DNA from: Candidatus Woesearchaeota archaeon
GTDB taxonomy: Archaea > Nanobdellota > Nanobdellia > Woesearchaeales > GW2011-AR4
DNA: 14,872 nt
Assembly: GCA_016185865.1 (NCBI GenBank)
Contig: JACPMU010000076.1
Location: 1 to 14,872, forward strand
Direction of reading: 5' to 3'
This document shows, piece by piece, positions 8,601-14,426 of the stretch; position 1 is the stretch's first letter; each line of letters starts with the position of its first letter. A program made the translations under genes and the position numbers. The notes below the pieces were generated by a model. It ran no database searches. It worked only from the letters and a program-made list of their open reading frames with translations, and was not told the origin of the DNA.

Positions 8601-9258
8601 TTACAATTCCAGTAACAACAACCTTGCTTCCAGGCGCTGTTCTTTTCTCGCTCAAAGGGCTTACAAGGTCATCAGTCAAAAGAACACTTATGCGCTTTGG
8701 CTGCTCTCCGCCTTCAATATTTTCAGAGGCCTCTTCAAGCACAATTCCTTGGGCATCAACAAGCTCCTTGTCAAGCATCACAAACTTTCCTTTTCTTCCG
8801 CACCCGCACCTTGTAGGCTCCCTGAATGTACCTTCAAGCTGCAGCACATTTATTATGTTGCCGCACACAGGACACTCAAACCTTGCTGATGTCACCTGCG
8901 GCCTTACATCGGACTTTTGCCTTATCAGCCCCTCAACAAACAGCAGCTTGTTGATGTGTTTGCTTCTTATGTCCCTTATCATAATATGCTGGCTTTGCGG
9001 CAGGTTCTCAAACCTTATCCTGAAATTTTTCAGGCCGTCAACATCAAACTGCTCAATGGCCTTTTCAATTGCCTTGATGGTTTCTTCGGGCGCATCAAGA
9101 AGCTCGGTAGCCAAGTCAGGATCGTATTTTGAAAGCTCTGAGAAGTCTATGAGCAAAAACCTGTTGCCTTTTCTTGCATTCTCCAGCAAAGAATTATAGT
9201 AATTGCTGTCAATAAAGTCCTGAAACCTCTTTACCTGCTCGATAACATTTAATTCCAT
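5617..9258 (-). CDS. mcm: Replicative helicase MCM with a P-loop intein and a C-terminal RPA32-like OB-fold extension
   Basis: This encodes the AAA+ hexameric helicase that unwinds DNA at archaeal forks. From the ATG at 9258 it has 1213 residues, 828 of them extein, which is longer than the usual 650-720. The N-terminal part has a DNA-binding OB-fold with a zinc site (CPVC, CGC). The Walker A motif is GDPG+SGKS, split by the intein. Walker B is VCVDELDK (about nt 6931-6953), sensor 1 is AAANP (about 6810-6828) and the Arg finger is NRFD (about 6733-6744). After the AAA+ lid comes the first half of a normal MCM winged helix (about 999-1030). An OB-fold (about 1038-1135) and a complete winged helix (about 1150-1213) follow, laid out like archaeal RPA32. 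The frame is open upstream to 9315. The ATG at 9258 is preferred because a TATA box lies 26.5 nt before it and typical MCM sequence begins at MELNVIEQ. It ends 9 bases inside the convergent SpoIIM-family gene. Confidence 0.95.
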   Translation of the reverse strand: MELNVIEQVKRFQDFIDSNYYNSLLENARKGNRFLLIDFSELSKYDPDLATELLDAPEETIKAIEKAIEQFDVDGLKNFRIRFENLPQSQHIMIRDIRSKHINKLLFVEGLIRQKSDVRPQVTSARFECPVCGNIINVLQLEGTFREPTRCGCGRKGKFVMLDKELVDAQGIVLEEASENIEGGEQPKRISVLLTDDLVSPLSEKRTAPGSKVVVTGIVKEVPIISKSGAKSTRFDLMIDANHLNPTEDTFYEVNISEEEEKEILEIANDPKGYDKLVNSIAPSIYGYEKIKEALLLQLMGGVRKVRSDKVVSRGDMHILLVGDPGCIAGDSQVALIYKGMEKIQNLGNRHLQPIREIVTKIRRDGKDKYYDFATLFQYYQKQPVLKVITETGKEVICTYNQPFLTKDGWKRADEILFGTPIRVMPKVPTMVKKFVPTKFATVEKKSGLLKEVSIPEKFTPELASLCGYVIGDGNIHKRGYRVTLYVNNEERDLINQLSGLWKETFNVEPSIYVKNINGSVKTIDDGSGLLRKIVSTQQMHILEINSRQVAQSLLFLSSKRVPQQIFQSPRHVVAKFISWLFEADGCAFGNGRGRTSIQLKSNTHDLLRDVQLLLLYFGIQSRIISNNLCIRRSRDMELFAKCIGFNSEKKKKALNNVLEVTKSKSYVQKRKKLQRWERVVKIEPAGIVDVYDFEVPVSHTFIANGVVCHNSGKSALLKRITQIAPKGRYVSGKGVSGAGITAAVVRDEFLRGWALEAGAMVLSNDGLVCVDELDKMSNEDRAAMHEALENQTVSISKANIQATLIARTTVLAAANPKFGRFDPYGIIADQIDLPPTLINRFDLIFPIKDIPEETKDERMATHMLALHQTPDLNEPEIPTNILRKFVAYARQRVSPKLTDGALEEVKDFYLRMRKSGGSEGSIRTIPISARQLEALIRLSEASAKSRLDERVTRKDAKKAIELLDYCLMQVGFDKETGKIDIDRIATGITSTARSHIMILKDIITELETKLGKTIPIEDVVAEAKNRGLNGNLEKEEFSGNIRLSNTNVSRVNIIATVIYKSEEFNYSSAVVDDGTGKIQLRSFENNSYFSKADVGDAVLVIGKIREFNNEKYIMPEIFKKIEESKWTYVRKLELKNSSIIESVTKAVNESLADSSKNHDVFSLIKKLDDGNGASFDEIIKSCGSPDAEKMLNTLLENGDIFEIRPGRLKVLE
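5620..6150 (-). other. RPA32-like OB-fold plus winged helix fused to the MCM C-terminus
   Basis: This is a domain region within the MCM ORF. Its strand pattern VNIIATVIYKSEE, VVDDGTGKIQLRSF, GDAVLVIGKIREF and YIMPEIFKKIEE matches the OB-fold of RPA32-type ssDNA-binding proteins (compare the VDDGTG and GDLVQVIGKI motifs of Pyrococcus RPA32). A helix-rich linker then leads to a full winged helix: SFDEIIKSC, then AEKMLNTLLENGDIFEI, then the wing RPGRLKVLE. Archaeal RPA32 has the same OB-then-winged-helix order. A typical archaeal MCM would end with a single winged helix directly after the AAA+ lid. The identification rests on recalled motif patterns, not on a search. Confidence 0.72.
7126..8280 (-). 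other. Intein with LAGLIDADG homing endonuclease, in the MCM Walker A loop
   Basis: This 385-residue in-frame insertion splits GDPG from SGKS. Block A begins at Cys1 (CIAGDSQVAL). Block F is YDFEVPVSHTFIANG. Block G ends VVCHN, giving the penultimate His and terminal Asn, and the +1 extein residue is Ser. Between the splicing blocks lies a two-motif DOD endonuclease: LASLCGYVIGDGN (about nt 7838-7880) and KFISWLFEADGCA (about 7494-7533). Both keep their acidic catalytic Asp, so the endonuclease looks intact. Block B reads ICTYNQPFLTKDGW, with Gln at intein position 76 where TxxH normally has His. Because the insertion destroys the ATP-binding loop, MCM needs splicing to work unless another copy exists. 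Confidence 0.93.
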
Positions 9259-9280
9259 GACAATCCTCTTGTTTTTGCGC

Positions 9281-9288
9281 TTTAAATA
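9281..9288 (-). promoter_or_regulatory. TATA box of the MCM gene
   Basis: Read on the minus strand this is TATTTAAA, centred 26.5 nt before the ATG at 9258. That spacing predicts a leaderless mRNA starting at the second in-frame Met and makes the start at 9315 unlikely. A GAGG at about 9265-9268 would matter only if transcription began further upstream, for example by read-through from the TBP gene. Confidence 0.55.
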
Positions 9289-9326
9289 TTTTAGCCAAAG
9301 ATGTCCAGTGGTCAAAATGCCAAACT

Positions 9327-9350
9327 GGAAAAAATAAAGATAAAAAATAA
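9327..9350 (-). terminator. T-rich terminator after the TBP gene
   Basis: Directly after the TBP stop the transcript strand reads TTATTTTTTATCTTTATTTTTTCC, with two runs of six T. Archaeal RNA polymerase ends transcription at such oligo-T tracts. A weak CCAGT/ACTGG inverted repeat (about 9305-9328) follows. Together they suggest that MCM is transcribed mainly from its own promoter. Confidence 0.5.
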
Positions 9351-9905
9351 CTAGGCCTTTACCCTTTTCAGGTTTTCAATCAGCTTGTCAAGCGCAGCAT
9401 GGACTTCCTTCTCGCTTTTTGTCCCTGTGCATACAACCTTGCCGTTGCTGAACAGCAAAAAGGTCGCTTTTGCAGCAGCAAGCTTGTAAACCAAGCCTGG
9501 AAACTGCTCTGGCTCGTACTCTGTGTTTTCCAGCTTCATAGCCAGGGTATTCAGGTTTAAGTCCATTCCTACGCTGCCTGAAGCAACTATATTCTGTATC
9601 TTTATCTCTGGCTTTACTGTAATCTTGACATTTATCTTTTCAAGGCTCTTTATTATCTTCTTTATGCTTTCCTCCACCTTGTCCATAGAGCGGGCGCCTG
9701 TGCATACCACTTTGCCGCTTGAGAATATCAGGGCAGATGTCTTAGGCTCTTTTATCCTTATTACAAGCCCAGGAAACTGCTCAGGGTTGTATTCTGTGTT
9801 GCTTAATGTTGCAGCCATCTTTTCAAGCGGTATATCGTGCTTTAAAGATGTGGAAACAACAATATTAACTACTTTTATGTCTCTCTTGGTTTCTTTCTTC
9901 GCCAT
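9351..9905 (-). CDS. tbp: TATA-box-binding protein TBP
   Basis: This is the general transcription factor that binds archaeal TATA boxes and recruits TFB and RNA polymerase. The 184 residues form the usual saddle of two direct repeats, about 10-93 and 101-182. The pseudo-twofold pairs are obvious: NTEYNPEQFPGLV against NTEYEPEQFPGLV, and FSSGKVVCTG against FSNGKVVCTG, offset by 91 residues. The DNA-kinking Phe pairs are F44/F61 and F135/F152. It lacks the acidic tail seen in some archaeal TBPs and ends basic (KRVKA). Unlike its neighbours it has a strong Shine-Dalgarno sequence and no TATA box at leaderless distance, so its mRNA probably has an untranslated leader of tens of bases. It lies upstream of MCM on the same strand, with a T-rich terminator between them. 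Confidence 0.98.
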   Translation of the reverse strand: MAKKETKRDIKVVNIVVSTSLKHDIPLEKMAATLSNTEYNPEQFPGLVIRIKEPKTSALIFSSGKVVCTGARSMDKVEESIKKIIKSLEKINVKITVKPEIKIQNIVASGSVGMDLNLNTLAMKLENTEYEPEQFPGLVYKLAAAKATFLLFSNGKVVCTGTKSEKEVHAALDKLIENLKRVKA

Positions 9906-9913
9906 ATTAGGTT

Positions 9914-9919
9914 ACCTCC
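9914..9919 (-). promoter_or_regulatory. Shine-Dalgarno site of the TBP gene
   Basis: GGAGGT on the minus strand sits 8 nt before the TBP ATG at 9905. It is one of the strongest ribosome-binding sites in the window. It fits a leadered mRNA, in contrast to the leaderless-looking neighbours. Confidence 0.75.
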
Positions 9920-10007
9920 GTGTAAAAAACTTAATCCAGCTGAATAAGCCCTAAAACACCCCCTGTAAGCATTCAAGGCTTTAATTAAGCTTGTTTTGTA
10001 TGTTTTA

Positions 10008-10042
10008 TTTATAAATGTTTATAAAGCGGCTTTGTTTATAAA
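10008..10042. promoter_or_regulatory. Cluster of three perfect TTTATAAA boxes between TBP and rnp3
   Basis: TTTATAAA occurs at 10008-10015, 10018-10025 and 10035-10042. The 8-mer is self-complementary, so each copy can face either gene. Used toward TBP, the nearest copy would start transcription near 9985 and give a leader of about 80 nt. The rest of the 250-bp region 9906-10155 holds the TBP ribosome-binding site, a GGAATATTCC palindrome at 10061-10070 and the rnp3 TATA box. No gene was seen in it. Confidence 0.55.
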
Positions 10043-10126
10043 TACTTTTGTTTTTAAATAGGAATATTCCGATATGAATTTTGCAAAAAATATGCCTCCT
10101 TGATTTCGGGTGGAAACATCAATAAT

Positions 10127-10134
10127 TTTAAATA
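10127..10134 (+). promoter_or_regulatory. TATA box of rnp3
   Basis: TTTAAATA is centred 25.5 nt before the ATG at 10156, which is leaderless spacing. No good Shine-Dalgarno sequence precedes the ATG. This promoter probably drives the whole run of + strand genes to the end of the window. Confidence 0.6.
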
Positions 10135-10155
10135 AGAACTTGCAATATTCAGGTT

Positions 10156-10770
10156 ATGACTGCAGATATAGCATTGCCAAAAAATAATGAAGAAGAATTT
10201 ATAGAAGCAGCTTCAAAACTTGGCATCAAAAAACTCATCTTTCTTTACGATTTTGATGAATATCACAAAAACAAGATACAGGAAAAAATTGATTTAATCA
10301 AAAATAAAAAAATCAACCTGCAAACTGGTTTTATTATGAACCAAAAGAACATAAGCAGGGCGTTTAAAATATCAAAGCTGCTTGTTGCCAAAAGCTCTGA
10401 TAATGACAGGTTTCTCATTGAAAGCAAAAAAATAAATTTGATTTACGGATTTGAGGAAATCCACAAAAAGGATTTCCTGCACCAGAGAGCATCCGGATTA
10501 AACCACATAATATGCGGGCTGGCAAATAAAAACAATGTGGCCATTGGGTTTGCATATAGCTCTTTATTCAACAAGAACAACCAGGCTTTGGTAATGGGAA
10601 GGATGATGCAAAATATCGCATTGTGCAAAAAGTATAAAGTTAAAACTGTAATCGGCTCATTCTCCCAAAATGCTTTTCACCTGAGAACCCCTCAAGATTT
10701 AGCGAGCCTTTTTGCATTGCTGGGAATGGACGCACACAACATTAGGTATTCTCTCTCAACAAGTTTATGA
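10156..10770 (+). CDS. rnp3: Ribonuclease P protein component 3 (Rpp30)
   Basis: This is a protein subunit of archaeal RNase P, which removes the 5' leader of pre-tRNAs. Rpp30 is a TIM-barrel-like protein that pairs with Pop5 to support the catalytic RNA. The 204 residues are normal length. It opens with the family's acidic start (MTADIALP). The core motif is LHQRASGLNH, with R111, S113, G114 and N116. The C-terminal block reads RMMQNIALCKKYKVKTVIGS, followed by HLRTPQDLASLFALLGMD, typical of Rpp30. The ATG follows a TATA box at leaderless distance. Its stop overlaps the next start (ATGA at 10767-10770), so it is probably translationally coupled to the Lnt-like gene. That partnership has no obvious functional logic and may be only operon packing. 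A perfect 9-bp inverted repeat lies inside the gene at 10454-10478. Confidence 0.88.
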   Translation: MTADIALPKNNEEEFIEAASKLGIKKLIFLYDFDEYHKNKIQEKIDLIKNKKINLQTGFIMNQKNISRAFKISKLLVAKSSDNDRFLIESKKINLIYGFEEIHKKDFLHQRASGLNHIICGLANKNNVAIGFAYSSLFNKNNQALVMGRMMQNIALCKKYKVKTVIGSFSQNAFHLRTPQDLASLFALLGMDAHNIRYSLSTSL

Positions 10771-12167
10771 AAACAAATTCAAATAAAATAAGTAAAAAGG
10801 AAATATTCTTCCTCTTAATTTCTTTACTTACTTTTGTATCATTATCATATGGATTGTACCTTTTTATTTGGATTGCATTGGCACCATTAATATACCTTGC
10901 ATTCACAAAAAGCATCAAAAAAGTCGCGATAGTAAGCATAATTTACGGAGCATTCGCTTCCATAATTTCTTTTACATGGGTATATGATATAAATTTGGAA
11001 TACAGAACAAAGCTATATTTATTAATTATCCTCATTTTTACAATTTACTTTGTATTGTTTTTAACAATAATAGCCTTCTTTTCAAAAAAGCTGAAAAGCA
11101 ATTACATATTTTTGCTGCCGCCTTTAATATGGCTGTTATTAATGCTGCTTTATTCACTACTCCCAATCCAGATATACTGGATGGACTTGGCAATATTTCA
11201 GCCTTTGATGGCGCCTTTGATATGGTACATTGGCAGTTATGGGGTAACTTTCTTAATAATTCTTTTTAATTCCGTGCTTGCATACTATTTTGTCAAGAGA
11301 AATAAAAATTTGCTATTTCTGCTTTTATTTTTAACTTTTATGCTAGCCTTCTCAGCCTTATACAGCAATTATTCAGATTTTTCACACAAAGAAGGCAAAA
11401 TAAAAGTGGCTTTATTGCAGGGCAATTTCCCTTTTTCATGGGAGTGGAGGCAGCAAAACTCATTTGACGTGATATACAGCACTTACATTGATATGACTTA
11501 TGAAGCGTCAAAACAACAACCGGATATTATTGTGTGGCCTGAATACTCTTTGGCAGATGATATCACCAAAAATAAAAAAATTCTTGCTGGAATAAAATCA
11601 ACAGCACAATATCTCAACACAACATTGATTGTCGGGGCCATTTCTTATGTCGATGAAGAAAACTTCACTGATACAGCCTTTGTATTCAAACCAGACGGCA
11701 CTTTTGAAACTTATGATTCAGTGGAGCCAATTTTTATGGAAACATCAGTCGCTAAAGGAAAAAGAAATGAACCACTTTCATACAACAAAAATAAATTTGG
11801 CATAACCCTCTGTAATGAGGAAAATATGCAGTCAATAACAAAAAATTATGCAGTCAAAGATGCACAATTCATTATTTCCATGTCAAACAACCAGTTTTTT
11901 GGAAGAGGCAGGCATATCATCTCGCAATTCACGAAGTTAAGGGCAGCGGAAAATGCTAAGTACCTTGCCAGAGCAACAAATGACGGAATAACTCAAATCA
12001 TCAACCCATTCGGAAAAGTTGTTTACTCATTAGAACCAAAAAAACAAAACATTTTAATAGGTGATATATATATAAACAGCTATAAAACATTTTATACAAA
12101 ATACGGCAACGTTTTAGTTTACTTATTAATGATTTTAAGCGTTTTTTTAATATTAAAAAAGAGGTAG
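10767..12167 (+). CDS. Membrane-bound nitrilase-superfamily protein, apolipoprotein N-acyltransferase (Lnt)-like
   Basis: The 466 residues have the Lnt layout. About seven hydrophobic segments lie between residues 10 and 202, a carbon-nitrogen hydrolase domain runs from about 211 to 440, and a last membrane helix (about 446-462) ends in KKR. Bacterial Lnt N-acylates lipoproteins with a Glu-Lys-Cys triad. Here Glu259 (VWPEYS) and Cys349 (TLCNEE) are present. The segment that normally holds the Lys and PFGE motif reads TYDSVEPIFMETS, with Ser318 near the Lys position, so the triad looks incomplete. The enzyme may use another residue, act on another acyl acceptor, or be inactive. Codon use is markedly AT-rich. 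It overlaps rnp3 by 4 bases and is followed 3 bases later by the Cys-rich protein gene. The window also encodes a lipoprotein (Cys25), but a link is inference. Superfamily is confident; exact function is not. Confidence 0.78.
   Translation: MKTNSNKISKKEIFFLLISLLTFVSLSYGLYLFIWIALAPLIYLAFTKSIKKVAIVSIIYGAFASIISFTWVYDINLEYRTKLYLLIILIFTIYFVLFLTIIAFFSKKLKSNYIFLLPPLIWLLLMLLYSLLPIQIYWMDLAIFQPLMAPLIWYIGSYGVTFLIILFNSVLAYYFVKRNKNLLFLLLFLTFMLAFSALYSNYSDFSHKEGKIKVALLQGNFPFSWEWRQQNSFDVIYSTYIDMTYEASKQQPDIIVWPEYSLADDITKNKKILAGIKSTAQYLNTTLIVGAISYVDEENFTDTAFVFKPDGTFETYDSVEPIFMETSVAKGKRNEPLSYNKNKFGITLCNEENMQSITKNYAVKDAQFIISMSNNQFFGRGRHIISQFTKLRAAENAKYLARATNDGITQIINPFGKVVYSLEPKKQNILIGDIYINSYKTFYTKYGNVLVYLLMILSVFLILKKR
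12161..12165 (+). promoter_or_regulatory. Ribosome-binding site of the Cys-rich protein gene
   Basis: GAGGT overlaps the end of the Lnt-like gene, whose stop is at 12165-12167, and leaves 5 nt to the ATG at 12171. It marks an internal operon start translated by Shine-Dalgarno recognition. Confidence 0.6.
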
Positions 12168-12170
12168 ATA

Positions 12171-14426
12171 ATGAATATTAAAAATGCTGGCAAAGGAAGT
12201 TCTAAAATTTATTTAATACTAATTGTACCAATTTTAATTTTAACACCTTTAGCTGTGTTTGTGATTGCAGGTGGAGGCGGAGGGAATGGAGATGAATCAC
12301 CCCCACCTCCACCACCCCCTTGCCCCTGGGAATCCCCAGGATGCTTCAAGCTCGGAGGCCAAAAAGTTGCTTCTAGAGAAATAGTTCCCGATGAGTTTGA
12401 CTACTACCTTCCGCAAGATACAAGATGTGATTCAAAGGCTGGAGGATGCGCCTGCTACGCCAAGCCAGCCAATCCAGGAGCGCCTCCGTTGCAAAAAAAT
12501 CCTGATGAGTCAAGCGCCGCGTGCGCATGCATTGACGTGTCTGACTGGAACACAAAAGCGCAGTGCTGTGGAGACGATGAGCTTGACTGCGGCAGGGTGA
12601 GCACAGGCGTATTGTGCAGCATAGATGCAAACTTCGAGCAGGCAGGGTGGATAGCAGCATCCCCAAACTTTGGTGACATAAGGTATGTCGGATGTGACAA
12701 GTCAGAATACCTGTCTGATGGAATTACATGGTTTAAGTGCGACAGCACATTCTGGAAAAGGACAATTGACAACAGGGAATATATATGCATTGGCAGAGGC
12801 AGAGAATCAATTGTTGAATGCTGCGGAGACAGCTCCTGCAAGTCAAGAGTGGACGGAAAAAGGATATCAACAGGTCAGTCTGCATCAAACTCAGGCAATA
12901 AAACTTATTACTGCAGGCCTGACAAAAAATTTGTAACAGACCTTGATGTGCCGGATTCCTTGTCAAGCGACAGGACATTGATAACAAACAACAAGGCAAC
13001 ATGCGAGAAAGCAGGCCTGAAATGGACAGGGACAAAATGCTGCAGCGAGGCAGATGATACTGAAGAGTATTATAATGATGAAGATGGCACAGGAGGCTGC
13101 TGGAACAAGGAAGAGGTTATAAGCATTGACTTTGTTCAAGGCACAGAAGAATCCGTGGCTAATTTTAACGGCGTGTTTCAGGGATGCGCGCTTGAAAAGA
13201 CAAAATACAACACAAACAACGATAACTTGCTCAATTTGGTGGATCAGCACACATCAGGGCCCTTGATAGAAAACCATGAATACTGCTTCAATGACCCTGA
13301 AAAGAACTACTTCTGCTCATATTCAGAGAAATGGATGTCGACAGACGGCTCTGACAGGACACATCTCAGCTTCGCGCCTATTCTTGTGCAGCAGCAAGGA
13401 GGATGCTGTTCTCTTGAGGAGTGCTGGAATGGGGAGAATTGCGTTGAGAACCAAAAAGCAGACCCATTGGCGCAGCCAATAGGCAACAACTCAAGGTGCA
13501 TTGACGGCGAATGGACTAATTCACTGATAAAGACATCGCCAGACGGGACATCATCAGGATTCTGCCCGCAAAGCATAGAGCCTGGTGGATATGTGGCAGA
13601 CAACTATTGCGAAAACGGAAAATGGTCTTCAAGAACCAAATTAGTCTCATTAAAGCTTTTGAAAATGAAAAGCAGGGACTACACCTTGTTCTGCGACAGC
13701 AAGGAAAATGCATTGAACACTTTGCAGTACCAGACAGGCTCAAACGAGATAGTTGCAAATGTGCTTGTGAACCTGCAAACTAATAATTTCTGCGTTTTAA
13801 AAACAGGAAGCAGGATTATTGTAGGAGCTTCAATCAACAAAGAACTTGAGGAGGTGCCTGCTAGCAGTTTCGATGTTTTAGGGATCACAGAATGTGATTT
13901 TGAGGAAGATGATAACCAGTATCATCCATGCGATTCATCAAACAACAAAGTATGGTTCAACAAGAAACTGAAAAGCTTCATATACAGCGCAACCCCGATA
14001 CCCCCAAATTTAATACCATCAGAGCAGGACCCTCTTACATCATTTGAAGAGCTTGTATCAAACCCGATCAAAGGACTAATTAATTCTCTGAAAAGGCTGA
14101 TATCAAGGCCGCCGTTCGACGAGTCTTACATAAAGGGCATAAATAAATTCGACAGGCTTTACATATCGCAGCAGGGAAACAAATTCATAATAGCGTCGAT
14201 GGAAGGCAAGAATTTCAAGAATGCAGTCATTGAATACAGGAATTTTGAAACAGATGTGTGCAGGTTTGTCGATCAGTTCAACCAGGCAAAAAAAGACATC
14301 TCCTCAGGAGTGTCTTGCAGAAAGGAAGGGAATAATTATTATGTTCTTGCGCAGGGCAGCCAGTTTACAAGCATAAACCCGGATGCAATATGGCCAGACT
14401 TGACTTCCAAGCTGAGGCTGAAATGA
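12171..14426 (+). CDS. Large Cys-rich secreted or surface-anchored protein, function unknown
   Basis: This 751-residue protein has an N-terminal membrane segment (about residues 13-33) acting as signal peptide or anchor. A Gly run and then a seven-Pro run (about 34-50) follow, and the rest is predicted to be outside the cell. It contains 38 Cys by count, many in short recurring patterns: QCCGDD, ECCGDSSC, KCCSEADD and GGCCSLEEC, plus CxxGxW-like units such as RCIDGEW and YCENGKW. This suggests a chain of small disulfide-bonded modules. The last ~200 residues are Cys-poor and more globular. There is no lipobox Cys at the end of the membrane segment, so it is not an obvious lipoprotein. I recognise no named domain; similar Cys-rich exported proteins are common in DPANN genomes. 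It lies 3 bases after the Lnt-like gene and overlaps the next gene by 4 bases. Codon use is less AT-rich than in the Lnt-like gene. Confidence 0.8.
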   Translation: MNIKNAGKGSSKIYLILIVPILILTPLAVFVIAGGGGGNGDESPPPPPPPCPWESPGCFKLGGQKVASREIVPDEFDYYLPQDTRCDSKAGGCACYAKPANPGAPPLQKNPDESSAACACIDVSDWNTKAQCCGDDELDCGRVSTGVLCSIDANFEQAGWIAASPNFGDIRYVGCDKSEYLSDGITWFKCDSTFWKRTIDNREYICIGRGRESIVECCGDSSCKSRVDGKRISTGQSASNSGNKTYYCRPDKKFVTDLDVPDSLSSDRTLITNNKATCEKAGLKWTGTKCCSEADDTEEYYNDEDGTGGCWNKEEVISIDFVQGTEESVANFNGVFQGCALEKTKYNTNNDNLLNLVDQHTSGPLIENHEYCFNDPEKNYFCSYSEKWMSTDGSDRTHLSFAPILVQQQGGCCSLEECWNGENCVENQKADPLAQPIGNNSRCIDGEWTNSLIKTSPDGTSSGFCPQSIEPGGYVADNYCENGKWSSRTKLVSLKLLKMKSRDYTLFCDSKENALNTLQYQTGSNEIVANVLVNLQTNNFCVLKTGSRIIVGASINKELEEVPASSFDVLGITECDFEEDDNQYHPCDSSNNKVWFNKKLKSFIYSATPIPPNLIPSEQDPLTSFEELVSNPIKGLINSLKRLISRPPFDESYIKGINKFDRLYISQQGNKFIIASMEGKNFKNAVIEYRNFETDVCRFVDQFNQAKKDISSGVSCRKEGNNYYVLAQGSQFTSINPDAIWPDLTSKLRLK

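Noticed and set aside
8534..9199. 221-codon plus-strand ORF antisense to the MCM N-terminus
   Set aside because: It lies entirely opposite a strongly conserved coding region, has no promoter or family-like sequence, and its Ser/Leu-rich composition is typical of an antisense shadow.
9259..9315. Upstream MCM start at 9315 adding 19 residues
   Set aside because: The extra residues (MTTGHLWLKYLKRKNKRIV) do not look like MCM. They overlap the TATA box that sits at leaderless distance from the ATG at 9258.
9305..9328. Hairpin after the TBP gene
   Set aside because: Only a 5-bp CCAGT/ACTGG stem with a 14-nt loop is seen. It is too weak to list apart from the T-rich terminator.
12171..12290. Class III (pilin-type) signal peptide or lipobox on the 751-aa protein
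   Set aside because: There is no Gly-Gln/Glu cleavage pattern before the hydrophobic segment and no Cys at its end; it looks like an ordinary signal peptide or anchor.
12455..12841. Minus-strand ORFs opposite the Cys-rich gene
   Set aside because: They are shadows of the 751-aa gene. Their composition follows from its codons and they have no start signals.
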